Shown here piece after piece: positions 22,056-33,519 of a stretch of DNA of 64,000 nt. The stretch is from Anthonomus grandis grandis (taxonomy: Eukaryota; Arthropoda; Insecta; Coleoptera; Curculionidae). Both the position numbers and the translations under genes were made by a program. The notes beneath the pieces were generated by a model that made no database searches, had not been told where the DNA came from, and saw only the letters and a list, made by a program, of their open reading frames with translations. Positions within the stretch are counted from its first letter, which is position 1. Every line of letters begins with the position of its first letter. The DNA lies in the NCBI RefSeq assembly GCF_022605725.1, contig NC_065556.1, positions 3,782,001 to 3,846,000 on the forward strand. The letters run 5' to 3'.

Positions 22056-24116
22056 ATGATGTATACGTCGCCGAGCTCCATGGAAAGTGTGATGGAAAGC
22101 GAAAACATCGGGGAGAAGGATTTTGTTTTGATGTTAATCGCGCTGTATCGTGACCATCCAGTGTTATGGAGAGTAAAATCAAACGATTATATGAACAAAA
22201 ATAAAAAAAGTATTGCGTTGCAAACAATACTTTGCGCTTTAAAACACTATAAACCGAATATATATAATATATACGGAATATATATACGGAGGATAATTTG
22301 AAAAAAAAAATTAATATTCTTCGAACCAATTTCAATACAGAGTACCAGAAAATAGAGCAAAAAAAGCGTTCAGGTGCATCGAGAGATGACATTCCGGAGC
22401 CGACGTTATGGTATTATAAGGAGCTACTTTTTATTAAAGATCAAGTGGAAGTAGCTGATACAGAAAGTTCAGAGGTGAGTAAAAAACGATTCTATTAAAT
22501 TACAATATGTATTTATGTATTTATTTTACTATACTAGGAAGGTCAGATTATCTTATTTTTGATTTTTATGTTTCATTTACAATTTTAAGCAATTTTCTTG
22601 CCATGGTACTGAACCGAAAGTATTGAAATAATCGCAAAAACTATCCATTGCGTTCTTTGCCTCGACCCTGAACCCCTCATTCTTTGAAGATCTGATCAGT
22701 TGTGCTCCATGTCTCCATGAACCTTCTTCAATTGTTCCAGACGCTGTATTTTCATAGTCAACATCACTGTGCTGAATGTAACTTTTATTATTTTCACTTG
22801 AGAAGTAGTTGTGTAAGTAACAACAAGCCATTACTATTTTGCGAGCCTTATCTGGTGCAAATTTGATGCATTTTTGAAAAATCTTAAACTTTGATGTTAA
22901 CATACCAAATACGTTTTCAACGATTTTACGCGCACGGGATAATCGATAGTTAAAAATGCGTTTTTCTTTTGTCAGGCAAGATCTATTGTAGGGCTTCATA
23001 AAATTTGGCATTAGCTGGAAAGCTTCATCACCAATGAACACATAAGGATACTTCTTATCTGTTCCTGGTAAATTGCATGGAGCAGGAATATTTAGTTGGT
23101 TTTGAGACATTTTGTTCCAAAATTCTGTATTTTTCAGAACGCCTCCATATGATACTCGTCCATTGGCGCCAACATCAATCATGATGAATTGATAATTTGC
23201 ATTCACAATAACCATAAGCACAATGCTAAAAGTTCCTTTATAGTTATAAAAGTAAGAACCTGAGTTAGACGGCTTTTGTATGGTTACATGTTTGCCATCG
23301 GCGCTTCCGATACAGTTATGGAAATTCCACCTTTCTTCAAACTCTTGCGTCACCTCTTCCCATTCTTTTGCATTTTTTGGGATCTGAAACAAAAAAACAT
23401 ACCTATTGTTATACATTATAATTTCACTTAAATTTTTATAGTATTTTTTTTTCTTTACAGCAACCGTTAACTGACGACTCTCAAGAGCCCCAGACGGCAC
23501 CTGATGTCAAGACTGTCAAGACAGTACCCTCTAGGAAAAGAAAACCACCACCTGATTCATCAACGGATGAACTCGTAGGGTTAGCTACAGCGTATTTTAA
23601 AAGGCCAACAGACACTGAATCGGAGATAGCTAAGGGATGGGCTATGAAATTGAACCGATTAGCCGCAGACCAGCGACGGTATGCGGAGAAAATAATTAAT
23701 GATACCCTCTTTGAAGGTGAACTGGGCACGTTAACAAGGAACGGAGTGCGTTTTTTACCATCATCGCAAACCCCATCACGTTCGTATTCAAGATCGCCTG
23801 CACCGAGCTCATTGTCCATTATACCTGAACGCCCTTCCAAAATGTCTCACATTCAGCATTCTTATCACACTCTTCTCAAATAGAACAACGAAACTATCAA
23901 CCACAGCAACAACCGTATTGCTCACAACAACAAAACTATCAAGATTCTTTCAATCACAAACAACTACAAGAACAATACTCAGGCAGTGAAGCATACACCC
24001 GAGTGATTAATCAGCCACCAGTTTCCAACACCGCCAGTGCCGATCCTACTGATGCCTCTGAAAACACTGAAGATCAAACTGCAGCAAGTTACTTGATGAC
24101 ATTTAATTCTTTATAA
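22056..24116 (+). pseudogene. Harbinger MADF/Myb-like DNA-binding protein gene
   Basis: Start ATG at 22056. Exon 1 gives FVLMLIALYRDHPVLWRVKS (first helix of a MADF domain), then after a frameshift near 22300 KKKINILRTNFNTEYQKIEQ and PTLWYYKELLFIKDQ, the rest of MADF. The donor is GAG|GTGAGT (intron 22475-23460, 986 nt, phase 0). Exon 2 starts QPLTDDSQEPQTAPDVK and contains the conserved DELVGLATAYFKRPTDTESE. A second frameshift near 23845 leads into a Gln-rich tail ending SYLMTFNSL at 24114-24116. The family partner brings the transposase to the nucleus and to DNA. The intron of this gene contains the transposase's last exon on the other strand. Confidence 0.85.
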
Positions 24117-24760
24117 TTAGTGATTTTTTTTTCTTTTTTGATATTTAGTGGATTTAATGAATTTAGGGCTAATTGCGAGTAGCTGTCCAGTGAAACGGAA
24201 CAAGCTAAAATTCACCTTTTAAGATTAATCTCTTCCATGTCTTTTTTCTTAATAAAGACATTATTTATTTATTTAATTAATCGTTTTACGTTTAATAAAC
24301 CTTACCTATATATTATATAAACTTACCTGTATATAATCTCTTAATTTCTTGATAATAGCCTCGCATGTTTCCATTATAATTATCCCCAACGTTCGAGGAG
24401 CAATAGCACAGGTAAACTTCAAATCCTCCAAATCCATGCCAGAAGCTAGGTATCGTAATTTACAGAAAGTCTCTGACTAGCAGGAATGGCACGACGCATT
24501 ACAGTGTCTTGTTTTTCGATGTCTGGCCGAATTAAGGCTAATAATTTATCAAAACTGTTTTCATCCATTCGGAGAAAATTCTTGTAATCATTTGGTTCAG
24601 TAGTTCGCAGAATTTGCAGTAAGTGTTCATGGGTAAAGCGGCTTCTCAGTTTAAACCACTCTTTGGACCAGCGTCTCCTCCTCTTTTCTTTTGTCTTGAC
24701 TATTTTTTTCCGACAGCCAGAGTTAATGCCAAAAAGCCCAAATCTGCACTTACACACCAT
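22577..24760 (-). pseudogene. Harbinger DDE transposase (DDE_Tnp_4), frameshifted
   Basis: Exon 1 on - starts at ATG 24760, has a basic N-terminus (KKIVKTKEKRRRRWSKEW) and the NDYKNFLRMDENSFDKLLAL block. It shifts frame near 24460, continues MDLEDLKFTCAIAPRTLGII and ends CAG|GTAAGT at 24327. The intron is 23384-24326 (943 nt). Exon 2 (23383-22577) holds the catalytic core: NFHNCIGSADGKHVTIQKP (first Asp), YPYVFIGDEAFQLMPNFMKP (second Asp) and RLSRARKIVENVFGMLTSKF (Glu). All three acidic residues are present. The only clear lesion I see is the single-base frameshift in exon 1. Confidence 0.9.
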
Positions 24761-24925
24761 ACTAGTCTACAAATATTCAATAAACGACTCCACTCCTTGC
24801 GACTGCCACAAATTCACTGAGCAATTGAGGAAGTATTGGCGTGTTCATTGAACGCCCATCAATCGCAATTGCAAGTGCAATCATCAATTTTATTGACAAT
24901 ATTATTGACCGTCTCCGGGCCGCTT

Positions 24926-25345
24926 AACACTGGACAGATCTGGACTTTTAAAAGCTTTATTAATTTCCATTGTCTCCAGCCAGTCTAGTTTTTTACTTTT
25001 ATTGCACTGATGAAGTATTTTTATATTTTGTTTGTCAGGAAAATTATGTTTGGAATCGAGGAGGTGATTAGCAAAAGCCGATCTGGTGATATCGGTATTT
25101 TTAAATTTATTATATTGGGCTTTGTGTTCACTAATCCTAGTAGAAATCTTCCTACCAGACTGGCCGACATACACTGCAGGGCACTCTTTACACCTAATCT
25201 CATAAACTCCAGGGAAAGATATCGGGGGTAGTTTATCTTTAGTTTTAATTAGATGTCTTTGTAATGTATTGTAGAATTGTTGCTTTTTAATGTATTGTGT
25301 AATTGTGAGTTTTTCCAGTTGTTTAGTTAAGTATTTTGTGTGTCA
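24926..25345 (-). pseudogene. Penelope-like element GIY-YIG endonuclease fragment
   Basis: Read on - from about 25345: KYLTKQLEKLTITQYIKK, then PGVYEIRCKECPAVYVGQSG, and RKISTRISEHKAQYNKF, HLLDSKHNFPDKQNI, LDWLETMEINKAF. The GVYEI...VYVGQSGR pair, with the Arg in TRISEHK and the Glu in LETMEI, is the GIY-YIG nuclease of Penelope retroelements. The RT domain is absent. The fragment ends exactly at the Harbinger terminus at 24925. Confidence 0.88.
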
Positions 25346-25440
25346 GCTGTGATTAGTTTTTATTTGGGTGTGCTAACACCTGGGATACAACAAATTTCTA
25401 AAAAAGCAGTTAATTATATTGTTGTAAAAGTACTGAGATA

Positions 25441-25940
25441 AACTCCTGGACAAAATTATCGCACCACTAATTATTTTGTCAAGAAAATTTAAATAAAAAT
25501 AAATATCAGTTAAAACAGTTATAATATCTTTTCTCGTAAAGCAGAACTGGACAAAAACTATGTTTATGCTTTATCATGGAACATGCTGCTCGTGAGGAGT
25601 GAGAATACATCCGCAGGAAAGTTTTCATAATTTGATACGAGGAATGCTGCGAAGACTTCAAGCGGTCATTGTAGCTAGAGGTGGCAATACACGCACGTTA
25701 TTAAGAATTCATTATGGGTCTATTGTTTTATTTTTGTATCAAAATTGAAGTTAGTGAAAATCGATGCTTTTCCTTGTATTGAATTTAGTTACTTAAATCT
25801 CGCTTTGTTAAATAGAATATAATTGTTTTTGTTAATTAATAATGCATAGTTAACAATGCTTATAAGTTGGCTTATTTTTTTATCTTTATTAAAAAAAAAT
25901 CTCTAAAAATCAAGTGGTGCGATAATTTTGTCCAGAAGTT
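25441..25940 (+). mobile_element. 500-bp internally deleted Tc1-like element
   Basis: TA at 25439-25440 and 25941-25942 flanks inverted ends AACTCCTGGACAAAATTATC (left) and AACTTCTGGACAAAATTATC (right, on -), followed by GCACCACT on both. Inside, 25605-25690 still encodes ENFHNLIRGMLRRLQAVIVA and RGGNTRT, the Tc1 transposase C-terminus. It is therefore a deletion derivative of an autonomous Tc1 element. Confidence 0.88.
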
Positions 25941-25942
25941 TA

Positions 25943-26919
25943 TAAACAGTAAAAACTTTGAACTGAATATGAGCGATATTGCATTTGCATAAATAGTTAT
26001 TGCAATAAAGTTTTTGTGAAAATGATAAGTGCAAATGTGAACAACAAAAGTGAGAAATGGATCCTAAGAAGAAGGTGTTGTGTTAATTCTGTGGACAGCA
26101 GAAGACACAGGCCCAATATGTTTAATACTTGGGTTCAAACTCTTAAGCCTTAAAAATCTATTTTACTTCGCATTTGTCCAAGCCCATACATTCAAGGAGG
26201 CGCCTTAAACCAGATGCCATACCTTCAATTAATCTCCCAGGCTTAATACAAGGTAAGTTAGAATGTTATTCATAACAAGTGACCCCACCAGAGGTATAAG
26301 CTTAAGCCTATATTTTAATGATAAACTGCTTGGGTTAAACTAAGCTCTTTTATTATTAATTTAATTTTTTAATACTACAAAAATATTATACCTTAATAAT
26401 GCGTCTGTTAGTTAAATGATATGTATGTTAGTTAATGATATTTTGTATGATATATCTGAAATCATTAAAATAATATATTTTTGTTTCTTTGAGTTGAAGA
26501 TGTATAAAACATTTCATTTAAAAATGTCTTTTATCAGATCATGGCTATAAAGAACTGACACTTTTAATCACATATAGCGGCAGCCGACAATAGAATATGC
26601 TGATGGATTGAATGTTAAAAACTGAACCCAGGTCAGTAATAACTGGTACCAGGTAGTAATAACATAGGATCCTAGACGGATAATATGGCAAAATAAGGTA
26701 ATTTTTTTATGATTTTAAAAATTAATACTTTAAAATATGCTTTCTATTTCTAGATATTGGATTCCAAAATAAATTACTCAGTAAAGCTCAATACGGAGTA
26801 GAATTCATCCTATTCCTGTATAGACTTTTTCAACGGTCTCAAAAAATACTCAAAATGTAACATCAAACCTGAGAGCAGAGCAATTTTCTAAAAATTATAA
26901 CTCACTCTAACTGTAAATT
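25943..26919. other. Non-coding stretch, nothing recognised
   Basis: Contains short inverted look-alikes (TTGGGTTCAAACT near 26130 and TTGGGTTAAACT near 26330) but no convincing element boundary and no coding frame. Confidence 0.4.
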
Positions 26920-27325
26920 GTACTTTTAACATATTTACTTATTGCCTCTTTCATTACTAATTTGTTGATAGTTATTCAATTTATAATATTTACTAAGGAA
27001 CACTACTCGTGAATTGAGTAGGGAGTAATTTTTTGGTGAATTTATTACATTTTTATTGGGCTTTATACATTTACCATACTCTTTATAAATATTCTATTTC
27101 ATACACTTTGCTCTCTTCCTTTTGCTGTTGTAATTTTTTCTTATTGCGCCTTTCATTTGTAATTTATTAACAGCTATTTATTTTATAATATTTACTACAG
27201 GAATTACTTCTGAATTATGTAGGAAGTAATTCCTTGGTGAATTTATTACATTTTTTGACATTTATATATTTACCATAACCTTTTCTCAACCTCTGTATAA
27301 TTTATACTTTACAGACTTTGTTCTT
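26920..27325. repeat. Imperfect tandem duplication, period about 202 bp
   Basis: CTTATTGCCTCTTTCATTA at 26938 recurs as CTTATTGCGCCTTTCATTT at 27140. The homology continues through TTTATAATATTTACTA, TAGGRAGTAATT..TTGGTGAA and CATTTACCATA to ACACTTTG / AGACTTTG. The two copies are clearly diverged, so the duplication is old. Confidence 0.8.
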
Positions 27326-27542
27326 CATACAACAAAGTTCCTAATTAAGTTTTAAGCTTATTCATTGTGAAATTTGGACGAATTTTTTATTTTCTTTAAT
27401 GTTGAACAGTTTTTTTATTTTATGCTTATATAATTTTTTATTGTATAACTTGTGAATTGTTATAATCTCTTTTTATAATATAGTAATACATTTGTTGAAT
27501 ATTTTTTGTTAATTTCTGAAACCCAGGTTTTTTTTATCTCTA

Positions 27543-27694
27543 GTGGGAAATGTATGGGTCTTTCAGAAATTATAGTGAACGGATAGAAAAAGTGATAAAC
27601 GGAGGACTTTGTTTAATATGGAGATAAAATGTCTCAATTTGACACTTTTTTAATCTGCCTATTATAGTTTCTGAAAGAACCACACATTTCCCAA
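27543..27694. mobile_element. 152-bp TA-flanked foldback MITE
   Basis: TA lies at 27541-27542 and 27695-27696. The two arms pair over about 50 bp: TGGGAAATGTATGGGTCTTT on the left, and on - TGGGAAATGTGTGGTTCTTT on the right, continuing CAGAAATTATAG / CAGAAACTATAA. No coding capacity. The TA target and short length suggest a Tc1/mariner-related MITE. Confidence 0.8.
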
Positions 27695-27904
27695 TATTCA
27701 AGCAAAATTCAAATTTGGCGATATAATCAAATTTTTTCCCGCCATTATGACATCATAAATTTATTTTCGTTTCTTGTTGGTACTACTCCTGGGCATTTAG
27801 AGGGCGCAACCTTCATCGACGTCTCAGTGTTCTATTGGCTAATAATCTATGATTTCCTGTATTGATTTTGTGCTGGACTCTTTTAGTCCTCTCTTTCTTC
27901 CCAG

Positions 27905-28060
27905 TATCAATCAATCAATCAATGCTTTATTTATCATAAAATTTAAAATTTTGTCGACAAAGCTATTATTTAAATAAATCATACAAACAAAATATACACA
28001 AAGACAAAACAAAAAATACAAATATATAAAAATAAAAAATACAACAAAACATACAAAAAA
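27905..28060 (-). mobile_element. LINE 3'-end insertion, same family as 6708-8930
   Basis: (TCAA)n tail then TGCTTTATTTATCATAAAAT and TTGTCGACAAAGCTAT, paralleling TATGCTTTATTGTC...TTGTAGACAAAGCTAT at 6722-6770. Only the 3' UTR is recognisable. The right limit is uncertain. Confidence 0.7.
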
Positions 28061-29390
28061 CTTAACAATTTTATAAATTGTTTGAGGTCACATTTCTTTA
28101 AAATCTATAAAATATATATACATTCACTTGTATACAAAGTCGGCAAAAAAAGCAGTTGTTTACAAAAACATTATTAACAAACTACTAATTTGTTTACATA
28201 ATATACGAATATTATTTATGTACATTATCATAACAACATAAACAAATTTACCAGTGTTTAGGAAGCGCGTGCTTAAAATCTAATATCAAAAACATCTCGA
28301 TACCTGTAAACCAAATGCCTCCTTCTTTGGTCTGGCCTTAGATTATAAGATTATTATTAGATTATAGTGACTGACGACGATATGTGCTCTTCTAATTTCG
28401 GTCTACTTTAATAAAAACAGCGCACAAGTACTTTTTAATCAGGGATCATTTAACCTCCATTCCCATTTGAAAAAAAAATGAGGATGACATCCCTTCTTAG
28501 GGGGTTAAAAATTGTCTCCTTTAGAAACAAACCTGACATGTCTTCCAGGAATGAAATTTTTCACTCCTTAATCAATGAAATTATAAATATTGCAGAAGGA
28601 AAAACAATTTCTTTGGAAGAAGCGTGTTTCGCGTAGCTTGAGGGTCCGGTAAAGTTAAAGGGGCGTCTGAAAACCGATTTTTTTTTTAAATGTTTACATA
28701 GAATGTAAGTGTGGTCAAAATATTGATAAAAAGTGAGGATGATTGGCAAAAATACAAAACTTTGGAAATTATGAAGCTTTTTCTACATACGTTAAATACC
28801 TAATTATTACCGGCTTGCACAACTTTTTTAGCTCTTGATTCTACTATAATTACAAAATATATATATTGGGGTAATTTTGGAACCTTTTTGAGGCTAAAAT
28901 TGTAAATTTATAAGATTTTTTATCGCTTTGTACCACTGTAATTACATATTTTGTAATTTACACCCACGAAAAATAAAACAACAACCTTATTGACAAAAAT
29001 TGTGAGTGACTTCACTATGTCACCAGTACTTTTTTTTTTTGGTTTTGTCTGGAACACTTTTTAGTTAGATGGATGGACTCAATTTTAGATAATAAAGGCA
29101 TAATATAGTTAGATTTTACATGAACAAAACACATTTATCAGGTGTTAAAAAATAGGTATTATTTATTTAAATTATTTGATATTTTATGTAAGTGTAAATT
29201 AAAAAAAACATAATTTTAGATATTTAGCTATTAATAGGTAAATAATAACGATGAGGTTTAATGTAAATTAACTTATAGTTAAAACAATAAATATCTTTAT
29301 TAATAAAACATTGATATAAATAACTAAGCGCAACCATAACAACTTATATCCAAAACTACAATCTAATGATTAACAGGGCTATATCCCGCA
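28061..29390. other. AT-rich stretch, nothing recognised
   Basis: No supported gene or element boundary. It may include more of the LINE 3' UTR at its left. Confidence 0.4.
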
Positions 29391-30555
29391 TGTCAAAGAT
29401 ATTAGATTGGGACGTACACATGGGGCGTACGCTTGTATGTACACACGCATATACAAGCACGTGTTTGTGCCTATGATTTTCGTTCCCTAAAAAGGGGGCT
29501 CAAACGACTACCTAAACCACTATTTAGCACCAACCCAAGGTTTCAATCTCTTTTTGCAATCAAAACTCCACATGTGCGCCAACCACACAGTTCCATGAGC
29601 GCACACGGGGCTGCCGCCTAGCCCCGTGTGCATATATTATGATTATATAAATAAACAAATACTTACCTATAATGAGACACGACAGAAAATTACGATGATC
29701 GTACTAGTACAGTAGTCACTTCCAATAAATAAAATAATATTTTTTGACGTAAGAGACATTTGACAGTCTTGTTTATGAATTAATCCATATTTACATATTT
29801 GATATTCCTGATTTGCGTGTGTAAATTTTTATTTATGACTAATAATTATCTGACACATGTTTATGACGTATATTCTTCTTGGGCTACCGGACCTTCCAGT
29901 CTGGATTGAAAGGTAAGTAACGGTGCATAAAATAATGAAGGATAACGGAGAGTTGTACAATGTTCACTTAGGACAAGGCCATATGACGATTGCTCTAACG
30001 ATGTGTAAGAACGTACCAACCAATTCTGACATCCAGATGCAACACAGAAAGTGGCAAACTAAGGTTAAAGAAGGGGTTTTGAAATCCCGACAAGGGAAGA
30101 ATGGTCGGCGTACCAATTAAAGCCAAGTGGTTTCCAGGCCTGGTGCACAATGGATCACGGATGAAAAGCACCAATTCGGCCGGAACCAGAATGTGCAGGA
30201 TGGAAACGAACACAGGGGAATCAAAAACAATCGTATACAGGTTCTAGTTCAGAATAAGCCTTATTGCCTAACATAAGCCATATTTTAGACGTTTTAACAT
30301 GCAGATGCATCATAAAACGCCTGAAGTTGGTTTGGTTTGGTTTGGTTTGTGGTTTTAATGGCTTCTGCTACGAGGCAATCTGCCAGCACGATTTGGAGAT
30401 TCGGGAAAACTGTCGGGTATGTACCCTGTTCCCCGAATCGATATTTTCACAATTTTTAATACTGAAATGCACGGTGACGTTTCCCCTACGATGCATCCGG
30501 CATCATCCGGCCTGGCTACCGGCGTGAATAGGTTCAGCTACCACTGGCAAAGGGC
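29391..30555. other. Unassigned stretch with a relative of the 42600/55360 repeat
   Basis: 29391-29452 (TGTCAAAGATATTAGATTGG then GCGTACGCTTGTATGTACA) resembles 55350-55410. The rest, including 29900-30250 and a (GGTTT)n-like run near 30333-30352, shows open frames without recognisable domains. Confidence 0.4.
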
Positions 30556-30800
30556 AAGGACAGGAAAGGATCTAGGAAGGGTTCCAAAGGATAGGAAAGG
30601 AAAGAACGACCACGTGTTGACTGGGTGCAGGATGACGCGGAAGTGGGCTTGATACATTCACTAAATTTACTTCTTAAAGGCACGTTATATCCAACGGCAG
30701 GGGGTAGGAAAGGGTTTAGGAAAGAAATCCGAAGGATCGGAAAGGAATAGAACGACCACGTGTTGACTGGGTGAAGGATGACGCGGAAGTGGGAACGCCT
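30556..30800. repeat. Tandem duplication, period about 146 bp
   Basis: GAACGACCACGTGTTGACTG at 30604 recurs at 30750, with downstream GGATGACGCGGAAGTGGG and upstream AGGAAAGGRWWAGAACGAC. The core is almost identical; the upstream halves are more diverged. It lies about 400 bp before the ANKMY2 start and has no coding assignment. Confidence 0.8.
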
Positions 30801-30894
30801 GAAGTTATTAGTCTTATTAATAAATTGTGAGGTTCTAAAATACTAATGCCGTTTTACAACAGCCTAGTCGTATTAAGTGTTGTTATCTTGAGTC

Positions 30895-31140
30895 GTAGTG
30901 ATCGAATATCGCGAGATAACTGCCCGCCGCGATAGAGCGCCTTCTGTGTGCCCAGGCCTTTAGTTCTTCACATATCCCGAGACAGTGACATATCCCATAA
31001 CCTAAATTTACGAATTTAAGTAATTTTGTATTGTTTGATTAATTAGATTTACTTTAATTTAAACTTATCAGGTAACAAGAACAAGAAATATAATATTATT
31101 TAATATCAATCCGTAATTTCAGATAATCCAAGAAGAAACT
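30895..31140 (+). promoter_or_regulatory. Candidate ANKMY2 promoter and 5' UTR intron end
   Basis: TATCGCGAGATA at about 30908-30919 is a near-palindrome close to the TCTCGCGAGA-type element of housekeeping promoters. A tract ending AATTTCAG at about 31123 looks like a splice acceptor 50 bases before the ANKMY2 ATG. Together they suggest a short non-coding first exon around 30880-31070. The transcription start is not fixed by the sequence alone. Confidence 0.3.
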
Positions 31141-31173
31141 TAATCGTATTTGCCATACTTAGTACTTTTCAAT

Positions 31174-33483
31174 ATGTCTGAAACAGAGGAATCTACCCTC
31201 TCATCCACTGAGAAGAAAATATTTGAAGCAGTAACAAATAATGATGCTGGTTTACTTAAAAACGCCCTTTCAGAGAACTCAAATGTTAATATATTCGATG
31301 AGAATAGAATTACCCCCCTTCAACATGCTGCATATAAAGGAAATAAAGAAATAGTCCAGATCCTTCTAGATCATGTAAGTTTATAGGTTTGAGTGATCTA
31401 TTGCATGTCCAATAATTCTTAAAAAGAAATTTCCCCTTTTTGACTAACACATAATAACTTTAATTGTTTAAATATAAAAAAGACACCCAAATTTTTAAAA
31501 TAAATCTTATAGTGGAGTTTATTCTGTCACTCAACCAATTGCACCAGAATTCTAGTAAACTATCAACATATTTAAGAAAAGAAAGCACAAGCCTTAAAAC
31601 TAAGTATATAAACAGGCTCCCTACTTAAAATGAACTTTGTAGCAAATATTTAAAAATTATTTCGATGATTATGTTCACGTTTGAGCCACAAAGCTTTGTT
31701 ACTAAACTTGATCAAATTTTCTCAACATAAATATAAATCTATAACAAATATTTAGAACCTATTGAATCCTAAAACCTGATAAATACATATACAAACATAG
31801 TTTTTTCCTAATCATAAATGTAGTGCATACATTTTGAATGGTATATTATTTACTGATTTTCTGTTCTTTTTAATTAATAAATATTTTGTCAATCTGTAAG
31901 GATATCATAAATCAACATAGCATTAAGATAAAACCATGAAATATCTAACAAAGATCAATTTAATAGAGCAAAGTAGTTACACAAATTGAGATGATATTTT
32001 TTGTGATGTAAACTTTTTCATAAGGTTACAAAAATTAAACAAAAACACAGTATTTGGAAAACTCAATAAATACTGTTACCACATAATGAAAATAAAATAA
32101 ATAACTATATTCTGGAGAAAGAAATGATAATTCTTAAGCCAAAAAATAAGCATACTTTAGACATTGACTTCAGAGTCATCAAATTAAGCATTATCTTTGA
32201 AACTAAGAGATTCAGCTAACTTTATCATAAATAAAATGAAAAAAATAGAAACAACAAACAAACTTCATCGGTAACATCAATACCCATCAACAGCTTTTTT
32301 ACATCAATATTTTTAAGGTTGTTAATTTGTTTATTTGCTGGAACCTGTGGAGCTGCCACAGTATAAGAACAGGATAAGAAAAAAACAAAAACAAATAATA
32401 AAGCTATATGAGAATTCAGGTTAAAGTTATTTATATATATGTTATTAATGTTATAATTATTTATAAATTACCTACTTATTTCAAAAATCACTTTTTAAGA
32501 AATAAGGAAAAGTTGAATGATGAATCGCATCCTATCACTATAAAACTTCTCAAGGGAATAATATGACTTACCTGTCAACAGTTTTTTAACTTGTCTATTG
32601 AAGTACTAGTACTTTCTATATTTTTAATTTCCAAGGGCAAATGGTTATACATTTTTATCCCTTCATAAATAATTGAATTTCTTATTAAATTGGTTCTTGG
32701 GATGAGCAATTCTAAGCTACTAAATTTCTGAGCAATTCTAAGCTCTAAGAGTGACAAGACTAAATCTTGTCACTCTTGCTTTGTTATTAACCGAACATTT
32801 GTATTTTTTACGGACCATGTCCATCCTTACAAGAGTAAATGCGCAAGTTAAAGTAAGAATTCTCTCACAAAAAAATAGAGGCCTGCAGTGCTCTCTAGAA
32901 CCAACTTTACACAAGTAATGCACAGCATGCTTCTGTGGTATAAAGAAAGGTTAAATAGGTTGACTGTTTACAAAGCCCCAGATTCTATAAAGGCAAAATA
33001 AATTCTTTTTCTAATATGCTGGCCTAAATTAATCCTGCTTCTTAGCTGCTTAGTCCTTCTTTTTGATTCTCTTGGTTGGTTGCCCTTCGAGATTCACATT
33101 TCATGCAACACATACACTACTGCTCAAAAGTATTTGCTCACCATGTATTCTTTTTAATATTTTTGACGATTGTCACCATTTCACTCTGACATCATTTTAG
33201 TGTTTTAGTTTTGTTTCCTGTTAAATAATTTAATTTACTTCTTCTAAATTCTGTTTTATTGACAGCTTTACTTATTTTTTAATGAAATTTATCAAAAAGA
33301 TGCTTTTTTTTTTCTCAATCTGTTTTGTTATGATTAATTTTGGTAATGTGTGTAAATGTTATGGTAAAGTGTTTTAGATGTTATGTTTGTTTGAAATTTG
33401 AAATTTAAAGTAAATTTGGAATTTTTTAGTTTTTAGGATGCTTGTACACAAGATTTTGTTGTCTTACGTAATATAGCACATTT

Positions 33484-33519
<36 letters not shown>

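Larger units (their letters stand above)
21844..24925. mobile_element. PIF-Harbinger transposon, two-gene, near complete
   Basis: Near-perfect terminal inverted repeats of about 40 bp run from AAGCGGCCCGGAGACGG through GTCAATAATATTGTCAATAA (left 21844-21885, right end at 24925). Inside are the two genes expected of this superfamily: a MADF/Myb-like DNA-binding protein (+, 22056-24116) and the DDE transposase (-, 24760-22577). Both are spliced and both frameshifted. A clean 3-bp target duplication is not evident (GAA or TGA on the left, TAA or AAC on the right). On the right it abuts a Penelope fragment. Confidence 0.92.

Noticed and set aside
26120..26145. GGTTCAAACTC as a tRNA or SINE B-box
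   Set aside because: No A-box at the expected distance and no cloverleaf can be folded around it.
29433..30652. Several short open frames (29433-29621, 29923-30120, 30264-30527, 30419-30652)
   Set aside because: No domain, no splice logic and no homology that I can recognise; left as unassigned sequence.
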